50,827 nt of DNA from JAIVJM01 sp035761505 (lineage in GTDB: Bacteria; Acidobacteriota; Blastocatellia; Pyrinomonadales; Pyrinomonadaceae): NCBI GenBank assembly GCA_035761505.1, contig DASTQX010000577.1, positions 1-50,827 on the forward strand. The letters run 5' to 3'. Below are positions 8,053 to 21,663 of the stretch, one piece after another. Each line of letters opens with the position of its first letter. Position 1 is the first letter of the stretch. The position numbers were made by a program, and so were the translations under genes. Below the pieces are notes generated by a model. That model did not search any database. It had not been told where the DNA came from and was given only the letters and a program-made list of their open reading frames with translations.

Positions 8053-9429
8053 TTAGACCGTCCTGCTGAACTGCCGCGCGGCGTCCGACTTGAGGGCGAG
8101 GCGCGCGTCGAAGGCCATGCAGATGTTACGGAGAAAGGGACGGCCCGCTTCCGCGACGCGGCAGCGCGCGCCCTCTATCCGGACGAGGCCGTCCGCGAGC
8201 GGCTCGCCGAGTCTTTCGACGACCGTTTGGAGGAACGGCGTGTCGGCTTCGGGCGTTGACCAGTCGGTCTCGAAGCGGGTCATCAGGTTCAGGATGTGCT
8301 GGCGCAGTACGAGGTCTTCGCGCGTGAGCTTGTGCCCGCGGACGGTCGGCAACTCGCCACGCCCGACGCGCTCCTGATAAGCCTCGACCGTCTTCTCGTT
8401 CTGCGAGAAGGCGTCCCACGAGTCGCCGATGGCCGAGACGCCGAGGCCGAGGAGCGGCGCGACGCGGCGCTCGGTGTAGCCCATGAAATTCCGGTGCATC
8501 GTGCCCGCGACCGAAGCGCGCCACAGAGAGTCCGTCTCCAAAGCGAAGTGATCCATGCCGATCTCGCGGTAGCCCGCCTCTTCGAGCATCGCGCGTCCGA
8601 GTTCGTAGAGCGCGCGCTTCTCGTCGCCGCGCGGGAGGTCTGCTTCGGTAAAGTGGCGTTGCCCCGGCTTGAACCAAGGGACGTGCGCGTAGGCGTAGAA
8701 GGCGACGCGTTCGGGGCGCAAGCGGCGGACGGCTTCGACCGTCAACTCGACGCTGCGGAGCGTCTGGAACGGGAGCCCGTAGATGAGGTCGTAGTTGACG
8801 CTCTCGAATCCGGCGGCGCGCGCGCCTTCGGTGACGGCGTGCACCTGCTCTTCGGTCTGCAAGCGGTTGACGGCCTGCTGGACGCGCGGGTCGAAGTCCT
8901 GCACGCCGAGGCTCAGGCGCGTGAAGCCGAGGCGCGCGAGCGTGTCGAGGTGTTCGCGGGTCGTGACGCGCGGGTCGGACTCGACGGAGAACTCCGAGTC
9001 GCCGGTGCGCCGCACGTCCTTGAGGATGCCGCCGAGCATGCGTTCGAGTTCCGAGGGCTTGAGGAAGGTCGGCGTGCCGCCGCCGAGGTGCAGTTCGGCG
9101 AGCGGCATCGGTTGCGCGCGCCCCAGCAGCCGACGGTAAAGCTCCCACTCTTTGAGCACGGCATCCACGTAAGGGTCGCCGACCTTCTCGCTCCGCGTGA
9201 TGCGCGAGTTGCAGCCGCAGTAGGTGCAGAGCGAGCGACAGAAGGGAATGTGGATGTAGATGGCGGCCCCGAAGCCTTCGCGCTCCGTCTCGTCCAGCCG
9301 CCGCGCGACGCTCCCGACCCACTCGTCCGCCGAAGGGCTCTCGTCCCAGTGGAGAATCGTCGGATAGCTCGTGTAGCGCGGGCCGGGCACGTCGTATTTT
9401 TTGAGCAGGTCGTCTGCGTTGGCGATCAT
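8053..9429 (-). CDS. hemN: Oxygen-independent coproporphyrinogen III dehydrogenase (radical SAM)
   Basis: The 458-residue protein (normal HemN length) starts MIANADDLLKKYDVPGPRYTSYPT, the canonical HemN N-terminus. It carries the radical SAM cluster motif FCRSLCTYCGC (CX3CX2C plus the fourth Cys typical of HemN) and HLGGGTPTFL. It uses two SAM to decarboxylate coproporphyrinogen III without oxygen. In-frame sequence further upstream lacks family similarity, so I place the start at 9429; the ribosome site is weak. With hemH and hemY downstream it gives the last three steps of protoporphyrin-route heme synthesis. Confident. Confidence 0.92.
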   Translation of the reverse strand: MIANADDLLKKYDVPGPRYTSYPTILHWDESPSADEWVGSVARRLDETEREGFGAAIYIHIPFCRSLCTYCGCNSRITRSEKVGDPYVDAVLKEWELYRRLLGRAQPMPLAELHLGGGTPTFLKPSELERMLGGILKDVRRTGDSEFSVESDPRVTTREHLDTLARLGFTRLSLGVQDFDPRVQQAVNRLQTEEQVHAVTEGARAAGFESVNYDLIYGLPFQTLRSVELTVEAVRRLRPERVAFYAYAHVPWFKPGQRHFTEADLPRGDEKRALYELGRAMLEEAGYREIGMDHFALETDSLWRASVAGTMHRNFMGYTERRVAPLLGLGVSAIGDSWDAFSQNEKTVEAYQERVGRGELPTVRGHKLTREDLVLRQHILNLMTRFETDWSTPEADTPFLQTVVERLGEPLADGLVRIEGARCRVAEAGRPFLRNICMAFDARLALKSDAARQFSRTV

Positions 9430-9804
9430 AAAATTTTTCTTCGCTCTGCGTTCCTCTGCAATCGAGTCCCGGCCTTGCGGATTTTTTCTTCTCAAGCCTG
9501 TGGAATAATCCCCACTCCGACTTACGCTTTCGGCCTCTCGCTTCGCCCGCGTCCCGGCCACTTCACATTCCGCCTGAAAATCCCCGCCGAAGCCTCTCGC
9601 GCCCGTCGTCTCGGTTCGCCGCCGGGCCTTGCGCGGCATGGAAGGTGCAACCTCCGTGCCTCCGGCGGGGAGAGGCCGGTTCGCTCCTCTTCCTGCGCCT
9701 CACGCTCCGGGCTCCGGAGTAAAATTTTTTTCATTCGTGACTTATGTCACTGCGCGCCGCGCCCGGCGGCCACACAATGCGGGACGAGAAGGAGGAATCT
9801 TTAA
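9430..9804. other. Divergent intergenic region hemN / ric
   Basis: This 375-bp region has no convincing gene. It contains an A/T-rich block (9721-9731), a Crp-type palindrome at 9735-9752 close to ric, and the GGAGG ribosome site of ric at 9791-9795. The part proximal to hemN shows nothing I can name. Confidence 0.5.
9735..9752. promoter_or_regulatory. Crp/Fnr-type operator upstream of ric
   Basis: The sequence TCGTGACTTATGTCACTG contains the half-sites CGTGA and TCACT separated by six bases, one mismatch per half from the Crp consensus TGTGA-N6-TCACA. It sits about 55 bp before the ric start. A Crp-family regulator is encoded convergently just beyond ric, making it the obvious candidate to bind here. 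Confidence 0.6.
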
Positions 9805-10530
9805 ATGACTTTCTGTGCCGAGAAGACCGTCCGCGAATACGCGGTCAAGACGCCGAACGCTACGCGCGTTTTCGAGAAGCTGAAGATTGATTACTGCTGC
9901 GGCGGCGGTCGCTCGCTGAGCGACGCCTGCGCCGTGGCCGGAGTTTCCGTGGACGAGGTCGAGCGCCTGCTCGAACAGGCCGCGAACGTCTCCGCCGAGC
10001 TGCCGCCGGGCGTCCAGACGGGCACGCTCGCCGGGCTCATTGACTACATCGTCGAGAAGCATCACGCCTTCACGCGCGAAGAGATGGAGCGCATCACGGC
10101 GCTCGCCGAGAAGGTCGCGTCGAAGCACGGCGAGAACCACCCGGAACTGCTCGCCGTCCGCTCGCTCTTCCAGCAACTCGGCGAAGACCTCCGCCCGCAC
10201 ATGTTCAAGGAGGAGATGATTCTCTTCCCTTACGTCAAACAGTCGGAGCAGGCCGCCGCCGCCGGACGCCCCGCGCCTGACGCGCCCTTCGGCACGGTCG
10301 GCAACCCCGTCCGCATGATGATGTTCGAGCACGACGCGGCGGGCGACATCCTCCGCGAGTTGCGCGCGGCCACCTCGGACTACACTGTCCCCCCGGACGG
10401 CTGCATCAGCTACCGCACGCTCTACGAAGCGCTCGAAGGCTTCGAGAAGGACTTGCACCAACACATCCATCTCGAAAACAACGTCCTCTTCCCCCGCGCC
10501 GTCGAGTTGGAAGTGAGCAGTAAGCGGTGA
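9805..10530 (+). CDS. ric: RIC di-iron protein (iron-sulfur cluster repair, YtfE/ScdA)
   Basis: The 241-residue protein has the ScdA N-terminal domain (TVREYAVKTPNATRVFEKLKIDYCCGGG, with the conserved CC) followed by a hemerythrin-like domain. Its iron ligands are visible in EKHHAFTREEMERI, HMFKEEMILFPYV, MFEHDAAGDILREL and HQHIHLENNVLFPRA. RIC repairs Fe-S clusters damaged by nitric oxide or peroxide. The ATG has GGAGG at the right distance. The last residues (SSKR) and the stop codon come from a heptamer repeat array. A Crp-type site lies upstream. A decayed copy of the C-terminal part lies at 48.4 kb. Confident. Confidence 0.92.
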   Translation: MTFCAEKTVREYAVKTPNATRVFEKLKIDYCCGGGRSLSDACAVAGVSVDEVERLLEQAANVSAELPPGVQTGTLAGLIDYIVEKHHAFTREEMERITALAEKVASKHGENHPELLAVRSLFQQLGEDLRPHMFKEEMILFPYVKQSEQAAAAGRPAPDAPFGTVGNPVRMMMFEHDAAGDILRELRAATSDYTVPPDGCISYRTLYEALEGFEKDLHQHIHLENNVLFPRAVELEVSSKR

Positions 10531-10669
10531 GCAGTGAGCAGTGAGCAGTAAGCAGTAAGCGGTGAGCGGTGAGCGGTGAGCAGTAAGAATTTCAGTTTTC
10601 AGATTTGAGATTTCCAATACTGAAAACTGCTTACTGCTCACCGCTCACTGCTCACTGCTTACTGCTTAC
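10513..10669. repeat. Large heptamer-built palindrome between convergent ric and crp genes
   Basis: The left arm is eleven tandem 7-mers GTGAGCA/GTAAGCG/GTAAGCA (10513-10589). The right arm is six inverse units TGCTTAC/TGCTCAC/CGCTCAC (10628-10669). Between them lies an exact 10-bp inverted repeat CAGTTTTCAG / CTGAAAACTG (10593-10602 and 10620-10629). Both convergent genes take their last codons and TGA stop from the array. It would form a strong hairpin in either direction and probably acts as a bidirectional terminator. The centre (10603-10627) recurs at 32585-32609. Confidence 0.9.
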
Positions 10670-11363
10670 TTTCCTCCCCCGCGAAGGAGGCGAGGGCTTG
10701 TTCGTCGGGGATGGTGAGGCGGCGGCCTTCGACGCGGATGAGGCCGTCGTGTTGGAGGCGCGCGAAGGCGCGGGAGATGACTTCGCGGACGGAGCCGACG
10801 CGCGCGGCAATCTGCTGGTTGGTGTGCGTGAGTTCGACGCGGAGGCCGCCCGCGTCCGCGCGCGCGCCGCTCCGCCTCGCCTCCGCGAGCAGGAAGCGCG
10901 CGAGCCTCTGGCCGACCTCGCGCAGCGAGAGCGCTTCGACCAACTCGGCGCAGCGGCGCAGGCGACCGGCGAGCAGCTTGAGCGCGGCCAGAGGGATGGC
11001 GGGGTGTTCGAGCGAGAGGCGGCGCACGTCTCGCTTGTCGAGGAAGAGCACAGTGGTCGGCTCTTCGGCGGCGACGGTCGAAGGGTACGGGCCGTCGTCG
11101 AAGACCGGGAGTTCCGCCACGGTCGCCCCGGCGCGCTCGACGTGGATGACCTGCTCGCGCCCGTCGGGACTTTCGCGGAAGGCGCGCACCGCGCCCTCGA
11201 CGATGACGTAGAGCCCGCGCGCCTCCTCGCCCGCCAGAAAGAGCACCTCGTCGCGCCCGAAGCGGCGCTCCACGGCCCGGCCCGCCAAAGCGTCGAGCGT
11301 CCGCTCGTCCAACTCGCCGAAGAGCGGAGTCTTTCTCAGCGCCGCGATCTTATCAATCTGCAT
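10659..11363 (-). CDS. Crp/Fnr-family transcription regulator (no N-terminal Fe-S Cys)
   Basis: The 234-residue protein has a cyclic-nucleotide-binding-like fold (FGELDERTLDALAGRAVERR through LPVFDDGPYPSTVAAEEPT) and a winged helix at the C-terminus (THTNQQIAARVGSVREVISRAFARLQHDGLI). The recognition helix REVISR keeps the Arg, Glu and Arg positions that let Crp read GTGA half-sites, matching the operator at 9735. It lacks the N-terminal Cys cluster of FNR, so it is not an Fe-S oxygen sensor of that type. A Crp or DNR-like (NO-sensing) role is possible. I chose ATG 11363, where family similarity begins. The C-terminal SKQ and stop derive from the heptamer array. Confidence 0.85.
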   Translation of the reverse strand: MQIDKIAALRKTPLFGELDERTLDALAGRAVERRFGRDEVLFLAGEEARGLYVIVEGAVRAFRESPDGREQVIHVERAGATVAELPVFDDGPYPSTVAAEEPTTVLFLDKRDVRRLSLEHPAIPLAALKLLAGRLRRCAELVEALSLREVGQRLARFLLAEARRSGARADAGGLRVELTHTNQQIAARVGSVREVISRAFARLQHDGLIRVEGRRLTIPDEQALASFAGEESKQ

Positions 11364-11643
11364 CGAGCCTATCTTCGACCCGCGCGCGCGCGTTTTCAAG
11401 CCCGCGCGAACTCCCAAGACAAGCGACTTCAAATCGTCCCGGTTGAGAAAATTTCCCAAACGGCGCGCGGGGAAATCCCCAACCGCCGCCGGAGCCGGAA
11501 GCGCTTCTCGCGGCTTCGGGCCGCGAAGCCTTTGAAACTCGGCGTTCCGGCGCGCGGGCGCGGGTCGGCACGTTGATTGCGATGCTTCGGCTTTAAGCGG
11601 GGCGTCCGCCCGGCGGGCCGCTCACTTTCGGAAGGAGGCACGC

Positions 11644-11751
11644 ATGATGCTCACGACGACCGACCAGCGTTTTTATCTCAGGACTCTCGCCGAACTCATC
11701 CTGCTCGCCCTCGCCGTCTTCGCCCTCGGCTCGCTGCTCGTCCACGCGTAG
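11644..11751 (+). CDS. Small single-pass membrane protein (35 aa)
   Basis: A 35-codon frame (MMLTTTDQRFYLRTL then LILLALAVFALGSLLV) is preceded by an excellent ribosome site GGAAGGAGG 5 bases before the ATG. The last 20 residues form one transmembrane helix. It ends 20 bases before the next small gene and both precede PFOR. I do not recognise the family. The strong ribosome site and amphipathic-plus-membrane design make it more than chance. Confidence 0.55.
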   Translation: MMLTTTDQRFYLRTLAELILLALAVFALGSLLVHA

Positions 11752-11771
11752 AACGAATGGAGGATTCCGTC

Positions 11772-11981
11772 ATGGCACACAGAGACCCTAATCAGAAAGA
11801 AGTGTTGCACGGCGACGTGCCCGGCGACGAGGAGAAGGTGCGGGCCATCCTCGCGCGTTGGGGAGTCGAAGAGACTTCCATCCGCCGCCTGATGCACGAG
11901 CACCGCAGAGACACGGCGGGCGCGCGCCAGTCGAAGGACGACGCCCGCGCGCCCCGGCCTCGAAAGCACGCCGACGCCTGA
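11772..11981 (+). CDS. Small charged hypothetical protein (69 aa)
   Basis: The 69-residue protein starts MAHRDPNQKEVLHGDVPGDEEKVRAILARWGVEETSIRRLM and ends in a basic tail (RAPRPRKHADA). GGAGG lies 8 bases before the chosen ATG at 11772. There is a possible earlier in-frame ATG at 11757, which would overlap that site. It is probably cytoplasmic, with no Cys and no membrane segment. It lies between the 35-aa membrane protein and PFOR. Function unknown. Confidence 0.55.
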   Translation: MAHRDPNQKEVLHGDVPGDEEKVRAILARWGVEETSIRRLMHEHRRDTAGARQSKDDARAPRPRKHADA

Positions 11982-12138
11982 GAGAGTGAGAGCGCGCACT
12001 CTTCCCTTCCTCCCTCCCCGGCCCGCCGTTTGCACTCCGAAGACGGCGCGGCACGAACGGCACTGTTTTCCGGGGCATGCGCCGCACGGTTGGGTAACTA
12101 TCCGCGGACGACCGCGAAGCTTCCGGGTGAGATTACAC

Positions 12139-15707
<3,569 letters not shown>

Positions 15708-15729
<22 letters not shown>

Positions 15730-15801
15730 AGGGGAGGAGCACTCCCTACTCGTTCGGCCCGCTCTTCCCTTTGACCCCTTTAACCTTTTTCACTTTTCCC
15801 C
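15708..15801. repeat. Heptamer-like palindrome after PFOR
   Basis: The left arm 15708-15734 (GGGGAAGAGTGCAAAAGGG..., includes the PFOR stop) pairs with 15775-15801 over 27 bp with three mismatches. The right arm reads in 7-bp steps (GGGGAAA, AGTGAAA, AAGGTTA, AAGGGGT on the minus strand). It could form a long hairpin between PFOR and the DHOD-like gene. Confidence 0.75.
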
Positions 15802-15819
15802 GTCTGTGAAGGACACGTT

Positions 15820-16824
15820 ATGGACTTAAAGACCTCTTATCTCGGCCTCAAGCTGAAGAACCCGGTCGTGGCGTCGGCGTCGCCTTTGTCGAACACGCTC
15901 GACGGCATCCGGCGGCTGGAAGACGCGGGCGCAGCAGGCGTCGTCATGTACTCGCTCTTCGAGGAGCAGATTTATCTTGAGAGCCTCGCCCTGAGCGACT
16001 ATCTCGACCGTGGCGCTTACAGCACCGCCGAGACGTTCGGCTACTTCCCCGAAATGCGCGGCTACAACAACGTCGGCCCCGAAGGCTACCTCAAGCTCAT
16101 CCACGACGCGAAGATGGCCGTTCAGGTTCCCATCATCGGGAGCCTCAACGGGACGACGCCGGGCGGCTGGATCGAGTATGCGCGGCTCATCGAAGAGGCG
16201 GGCGCGGACGCTCTTGAACTGAACGTCTATTTCATCCCGGCCAACCCGTATGTCACGGGCGCGGCAGTCGAGCGCCGTTATCTCGAAATCCTGCGCGACG
16301 TGAAAGGCTCGGTTTCGATTCCGGTGGCGATGAAGCTGAGCCCGTACTTCAGCTCCATCGGCGACGTGTCGCGGCGGCTCGCCGACGAGGGCGCGGACGC
16401 GCTCGTCTTCTTCAACCGCTTCTACCAACCCGACTTCGACTTGGAGAAGCTCGAAGTCGAGCCGCGCCTCGTCCTCTCGCGCTCGCACGAGTTGCGCCTG
16501 CCGCTCTGCTGGGTCGCCATCCTCTACGGCGAACTCCTCACCGACTTCGCCGTGACGAGCGGCGTCCACACTTACGAGGACGTTTTGAAGTCGCTGATGG
16601 CGGGCGCGAAGGTGGCGATGATGGCCTCGGAGCTTCTGCAAAAAGGCGTCGGGCGCGTCGCGGAGATTCTCCGCGAGATCGAGGAGTGGATGGAGCGCAA
16701 CGAGTACGAGTCGGTGATGCAGATGATCGGCAGCATGAGCCGCTCGAACGTCGCCGACCCGGCGGCCTTCGAGCGCGCCAACTACATGAAGATGCTGGCC
16801 TCGTACCAGAAGAGCGGAGGCTAG
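15820..16824 (+). CDS. Dihydroorotate dehydrogenase-like flavoprotein
   Basis: The 334-residue TIM-barrel protein starts MDLKTSYLGLKLKNPVVASASPL, the start of class 1 DHOD/PreA-like FMN enzymes. Later it has IIGSLNGTTPGGWIEYARLIEEAGADALELN and VAMKLSPYFSS (an FMN-contact Lys). The subfamily regularly follows PFOR genes and has no proven role in pyrimidine synthesis; a redox role with PFOR or ferredoxin is plausible. The TAG stop is inside GGCTAG, the first unit of the next palindrome. Family is firm; substrate is unknown. Confidence 0.8.
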   Translation: MDLKTSYLGLKLKNPVVASASPLSNTLDGIRRLEDAGAAGVVMYSLFEEQIYLESLALSDYLDRGAYSTAETFGYFPEMRGYNNVGPEGYLKLIHDAKMAVQVPIIGSLNGTTPGGWIEYARLIEEAGADALELNVYFIPANPYVTGAAVERRYLEILRDVKGSVSIPVAMKLSPYFSSIGDVSRRLADEGADALVFFNRFYQPDFDLEKLEVEPRLVLSRSHELRLPLCWVAILYGELLTDFAVTSGVHTYEDVLKSLMAGAKVAMMASELLQKGVGRVAEILREIEEWMERNEYESVMQMIGSMSRSNVADPAAFERANYMKMLASYQKSGG

Positions 16825-16905
16825 AGCTGAGAGGCTTGAGGCTTGAGGCGAGTCAGAAACTTTGTCTTCAACCGGCCCCAAGTCTCAAGCCTCAAGCCCC
16901 TAGCC
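16817..16905. repeat. Heptamer-built palindrome after the DHOD-like gene
   Basis: The left arm contains tandem GGCTTGA units after GGCTAG (16819-16849). The right arm 16880-16905 is the inverse (CTCAAGCCTCAAGCCCCTAGCC). The DHOD-like stop codon TAG is part of the left arm. Confidence 0.75.
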
Positions 16906-16921
16906 AGTGGAGGTGAAAGCC

Positions 16922-17302
16922 ATGTCAACCAAAGACGAACGCGACATTCTTGAAGTGCTCAGGGCGGAGTTGGACTACATCGAGCAGGGCGGCTACGGTC
17001 GCCCGGTCGGGACGCCGTGGCAGCCGACCTCGGTCTTTCAGGACTCTCTGACCTGCATCAACTTCGGCTACCCGTACCGCGCGCACCCGTGCGAGGAGTG
17101 CTTCCTCAACGACCTCGTGCCGCCGGAGCGCCGCGCCGAAGTAGTTCCCTGCCACCACATCCCGCTCGACGCCGACGGCGCGACCGTCGAGGCCGCCGAG
17201 GCGGAAGACAATCAGGCGCGGCTCGAAGAGAAGGTCAAGACGTGGCTGCGCGCGAAGATCGCCGAGGTCGAGCAGGCGCGCGCCCTCGCCGCCCGGAGTT
17301 GA
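16922..17302 (+). CDS. Cys4 protein of the PFOR gene neighbourhood (126 aa)
   Basis: The 126-residue soluble protein has a central cluster of likely metal ligands: LTCINFGYPYRAHPCEECFLNDLVP, then VVPCHHIPLD. Four Cys and two His in this spacing suggest a zinc or Fe-S site. The C-terminal half is a charged helix (RLEEKVKTWLRAKIAEVEQ). GGAGG precedes the ATG at 16922 with 7-base spacing. The same transcription direction and short distance place it with PFOR and the DHOD-like gene. I do not know a named family; a redox partner or assembly factor for PFOR is conjecture. Confidence 0.6.
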   Translation: MSTKDERDILEVLRAELDYIEQGGYGRPVGTPWQPTSVFQDSLTCINFGYPYRAHPCEECFLNDLVPPERRAEVVPCHHIPLDADGATVEAAEAEDNQARLEEKVKTWLRAKIAEVEQARALAARS

Positions 17303-17367
17303 GCAAGTCATCCAGCCGAGGGCTCGGCGCACGGGCCGTCCTCTCGAAGAGAATCAGGAGGAGAAAG

Positions 17368-17892
17368 ATGAGAACCGTTAAACTTTTGGCCGTCGTTCTG
17401 GTGCTTGCGCTGACCGGCATCGTCTATGCCGCGAGCGCGAGTCAGGACGCCGCGAAAACGGCGGAGACCGGGAAGGCTTCGCAAAGCTGTTGCCGGAAAC
17501 ACGCGACCCCGCAAGCGGCGGCGACCGAAGCCGGGAAGAAACACGACGGCGAAGGCTGCTGCGCGGGCGGCTCGTGCGCCATGAAGCACGAAGGCGCTCA
17601 GGCGGGTACGCCGAAGGCCGCCGCCGGTGGCGAGAAGTCGGGTTGCTGCGCGGCGGCGGGCGGCTCGTCCTGCTGCGCGTCCGGCAGTTGCGCCGACGGC
17701 CACGACAAGGCCGCCGGGACGCAGGACGCCGCGCGCGGCGTCGAAGGCTGCTGCAAGGCTCACAAGTCCGACGCCAAGCAGGCCGCGTCGTTGCGGTCTT
17801 CCGGCGCGCAGCCCGAAGCCGCCGCCTCGACGTGCGGCGGCTCCTGCTGCGGCGGCAAAGCCGTCCGCAAGACACAAGCCGCCGGGCGGTAG
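17368..17892 (+). CDS. Exported Cys-rich protein with repeated CC motifs
   Basis: The 174-residue protein has a signal peptide (MRTVKLLAVVLVLALTGIVYA) and a mature part rich in Lys, Ala, Gly and Cys. Cys occur as repeated pairs followed by short-spaced Cys or His: SCCRKH, GCCAGGSCAMKH, GCCAAAGGSSCCASGSCADGH, GCCKAHK, TCGGSCCGG. No heme motif CXXCH is present, so a metal-binding (copper, zinc or mercury) or redox-buffer role outside the cytoplasm is likely. The ribosome site is AGGAGG 6 bases upstream. It is followed by a tandem repeat and a terminator. A resemblance to MNIO substrate peptides is only superficial. Confidence 0.6.
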   Translation: MRTVKLLAVVLVLALTGIVYAASASQDAAKTAETGKASQSCCRKHATPQAAATEAGKKHDGEGCCAGGSCAMKHEGAQAGTPKAAAGGEKSGCCAAAGGSSCCASGSCADGHDKAAGTQDAARGVEGCCKAHKSDAKQAASLRSSGAQPEAAASTCGGSCCGGKAVRKTQAAGR

Positions 17893-17903
17893 TTGATACT
17901 CGT

Positions 17904-17951
17904 CGGCAGACCGAGGGGCGTGAGTTTCGGCAGACCGAGGGGCGTGAGTTT
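17904..17951 (+). repeat. Exact 24-bp tandem duplication
   Basis: Positions 17904-17927 and 17928-17951 are identical 24-mers beginning CGGCAGACCG and ending GTGAGTTT. The second copy supplies the left stem of the terminator that follows. Confidence 0.9.
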
Positions 17952-17969
17952 CGGCTCGCGCCCCTTTTT
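17939..17969 (+). terminator. Rho-independent terminator after the Cys-rich gene
   Basis: Stem GGGGCGTGAG / CTCGCGCCCC with loop TTTCGG is followed directly by TTTTT (17965-17969). It ends the PFOR-to-Cys-rich-protein transcription unit. Confidence 0.85.
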
Positions 17970-18042
17970 CTTTGAGCCGGAAGAAGATTTAAGACGGAGA
18001 TTGTTAAGGCGGTCGCCCTCACGCGCCGCATGAAGCATGAAA

Positions 18043-18058
18043 CCCGCGTCGAAGCGGG
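18043..18058 (-). terminator. Putative terminator hairpin after ppdK
   Basis: On the minus strand CCCGC-TTCGAC-GCGGG is followed by TTTC, 27 bases beyond the ppdK stop. The T run is short, so confidence is modest. Confidence 0.4.
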
Positions 18059-18084
18059 CGAGGATGAAAGGGCTGCTGACGAGG

Positions 18085-20790
<2,706 letters not shown>

Positions 20791-20872
20791 GGCGTTTCGC
20801 TCTCCCGTTCAGCTCTCGTCGAATTAAATCCTGCTCGGTGAAATTCGTGCTGGGCCTTATCTTAGTCATAAT

Positions 20873-20891
20873 CGCCTCGGTTTGCGAGGCG
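20873..20891 (-). terminator. Hairpin after the TPR gene
   Basis: CGCCTCG and CGAGGCG form a 7-bp stem with a 5-base loop right after the TPR stop. There is no proper T tract. It could be a weak terminator or an RNA-stabilising 3' hairpin. Confidence 0.4.
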
Positions 20892-20893
20892 CT

Positions 20894-21649
20894 CTACTCG
20901 CCGCCCGCTTCGACGGCGGCTGAAGGCGCGGACGCGGCCCGGCCCGGCGCGGCCAACTTTTCGAGGTCGGCGCGCAGGCGTGCCAGCGCCGGATTCTGCG
21001 GGCTCGCCGCTTCGAGCCGCGAGAGAATCGCGCGGGCTTCCGTGGCGTCGCCTTTGGCGATGAGCGCGACGGTCAAGTTTTGCAGCGTCTGGACGTGACG
21101 GGGCTCGCGTTCGAGCGAGGCGCGGAACTCTCGGACGGCGCGCTCGATGTCGCGCGGCTCGCGGAAGAAGAAGGTCAGGCCGAGGTCTGTGCGGACGTTG
21201 ACGTTGTCGGGCTGCTGCTTGAGCGCGGCGACGTACCACCTCTCGGCCACCTCGAACTTCTCGGCGTCGAAGTTGGTGTTGCCGAGCCCGACGAGCACGT
21301 CGAAGTCTTCGGGGCGAAGCTGGTTGGCGCGCGCGAAAGTTTTGCTCGCCTCTTCGTAGCGGTGCGCCGCGTAGAGTTGCTCGGCGGCCCGCACCTGCGC
21401 TTCAAAGTCTTCGGGCCGCTCGGCGGCGAGTCTGGCGGCGGCCTCGACCTCGGCGGCGCTCGGCCCCGAAGCGCCTTCAATCGGCGGGTGGTTCGGCGGC
21501 AGGCCCGGCTGTGGCTGCGGCTGTCCGGCGGCTGCGCCACTCTGCCGCGCCGCGTAGCCGCGCTCGTTCGTCGCGTTGGCGAACATGAACCCGACGATGA
21601 AGCCGAGCAGCACGCCGATGATGCTGTAGAGGATGTTCTCTTTCTTCAT
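20894..21649 (-). CDS. Membrane-anchored TPR protein
   Basis: The 251-residue protein has one N-terminal transmembrane helix (NILYSIIGVLLGFIVGFMFA) and then a Pro/Gln-rich linker. At least three TPR-like repeats follow (RPEDFEAQVRAAEQLYAAHRYEEASKTF, RPEDFDVLVGLGNTNFDAEKFEVAERWY, DNVNVRTDLGLTFFFREP). It starts 14 bases after the hemA stop, in a row with the cytochrome c maturation genes. TPR anchors such as CcmH/NrfG-like factors present apocytochromes to the ligation machinery, so a role as a cytochrome maturation helper is plausible but unproven. Confidence 0.7.
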   Translation of the reverse strand: MKKENILYSIIGVLLGFIVGFMFANATNERGYAARQSGAAAGQPQPQPGLPPNHPPIEGASGPSAAEVEAAARLAAERPEDFEAQVRAAEQLYAAHRYEEASKTFARANQLRPEDFDVLVGLGNTNFDAEKFEVAERWYVAALKQQPDNVNVRTDLGLTFFFREPRDIERAVREFRASLEREPRHVQTLQNLTVALIAKGDATEARAILSRLEAASPQNPALARLRADLEKLAAPGRAASAPSAAVEAGGE

Positions 21650-21663
21650 TTTTAACCTCGCTG

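Noticed and set aside
9522..9734. 70-codon minus-strand frame between hemN and ric
   Set aside because: Arg/Pro-rich composition typical of random GC-rich frames and no ribosome site; it overlaps the operator region.
10513..10669. CRISPR-like array
   Set aside because: Units are 7 bp and directly adjacent without spacers, and there are no cas genes.
11986..12138. Longer N-terminus for PFOR
   Set aside because: The extra 51 residues have no family similarity and the family start MTERK...NEAASYVAYRTNEV begins at 12139.
17368..17892. Cys-rich exported protein as a bufferin-type MNIO substrate
   Set aside because: The CC-repeat pattern lacks the known EGKCG motif, and the MNIO gene is 17 kb away on the other strand.
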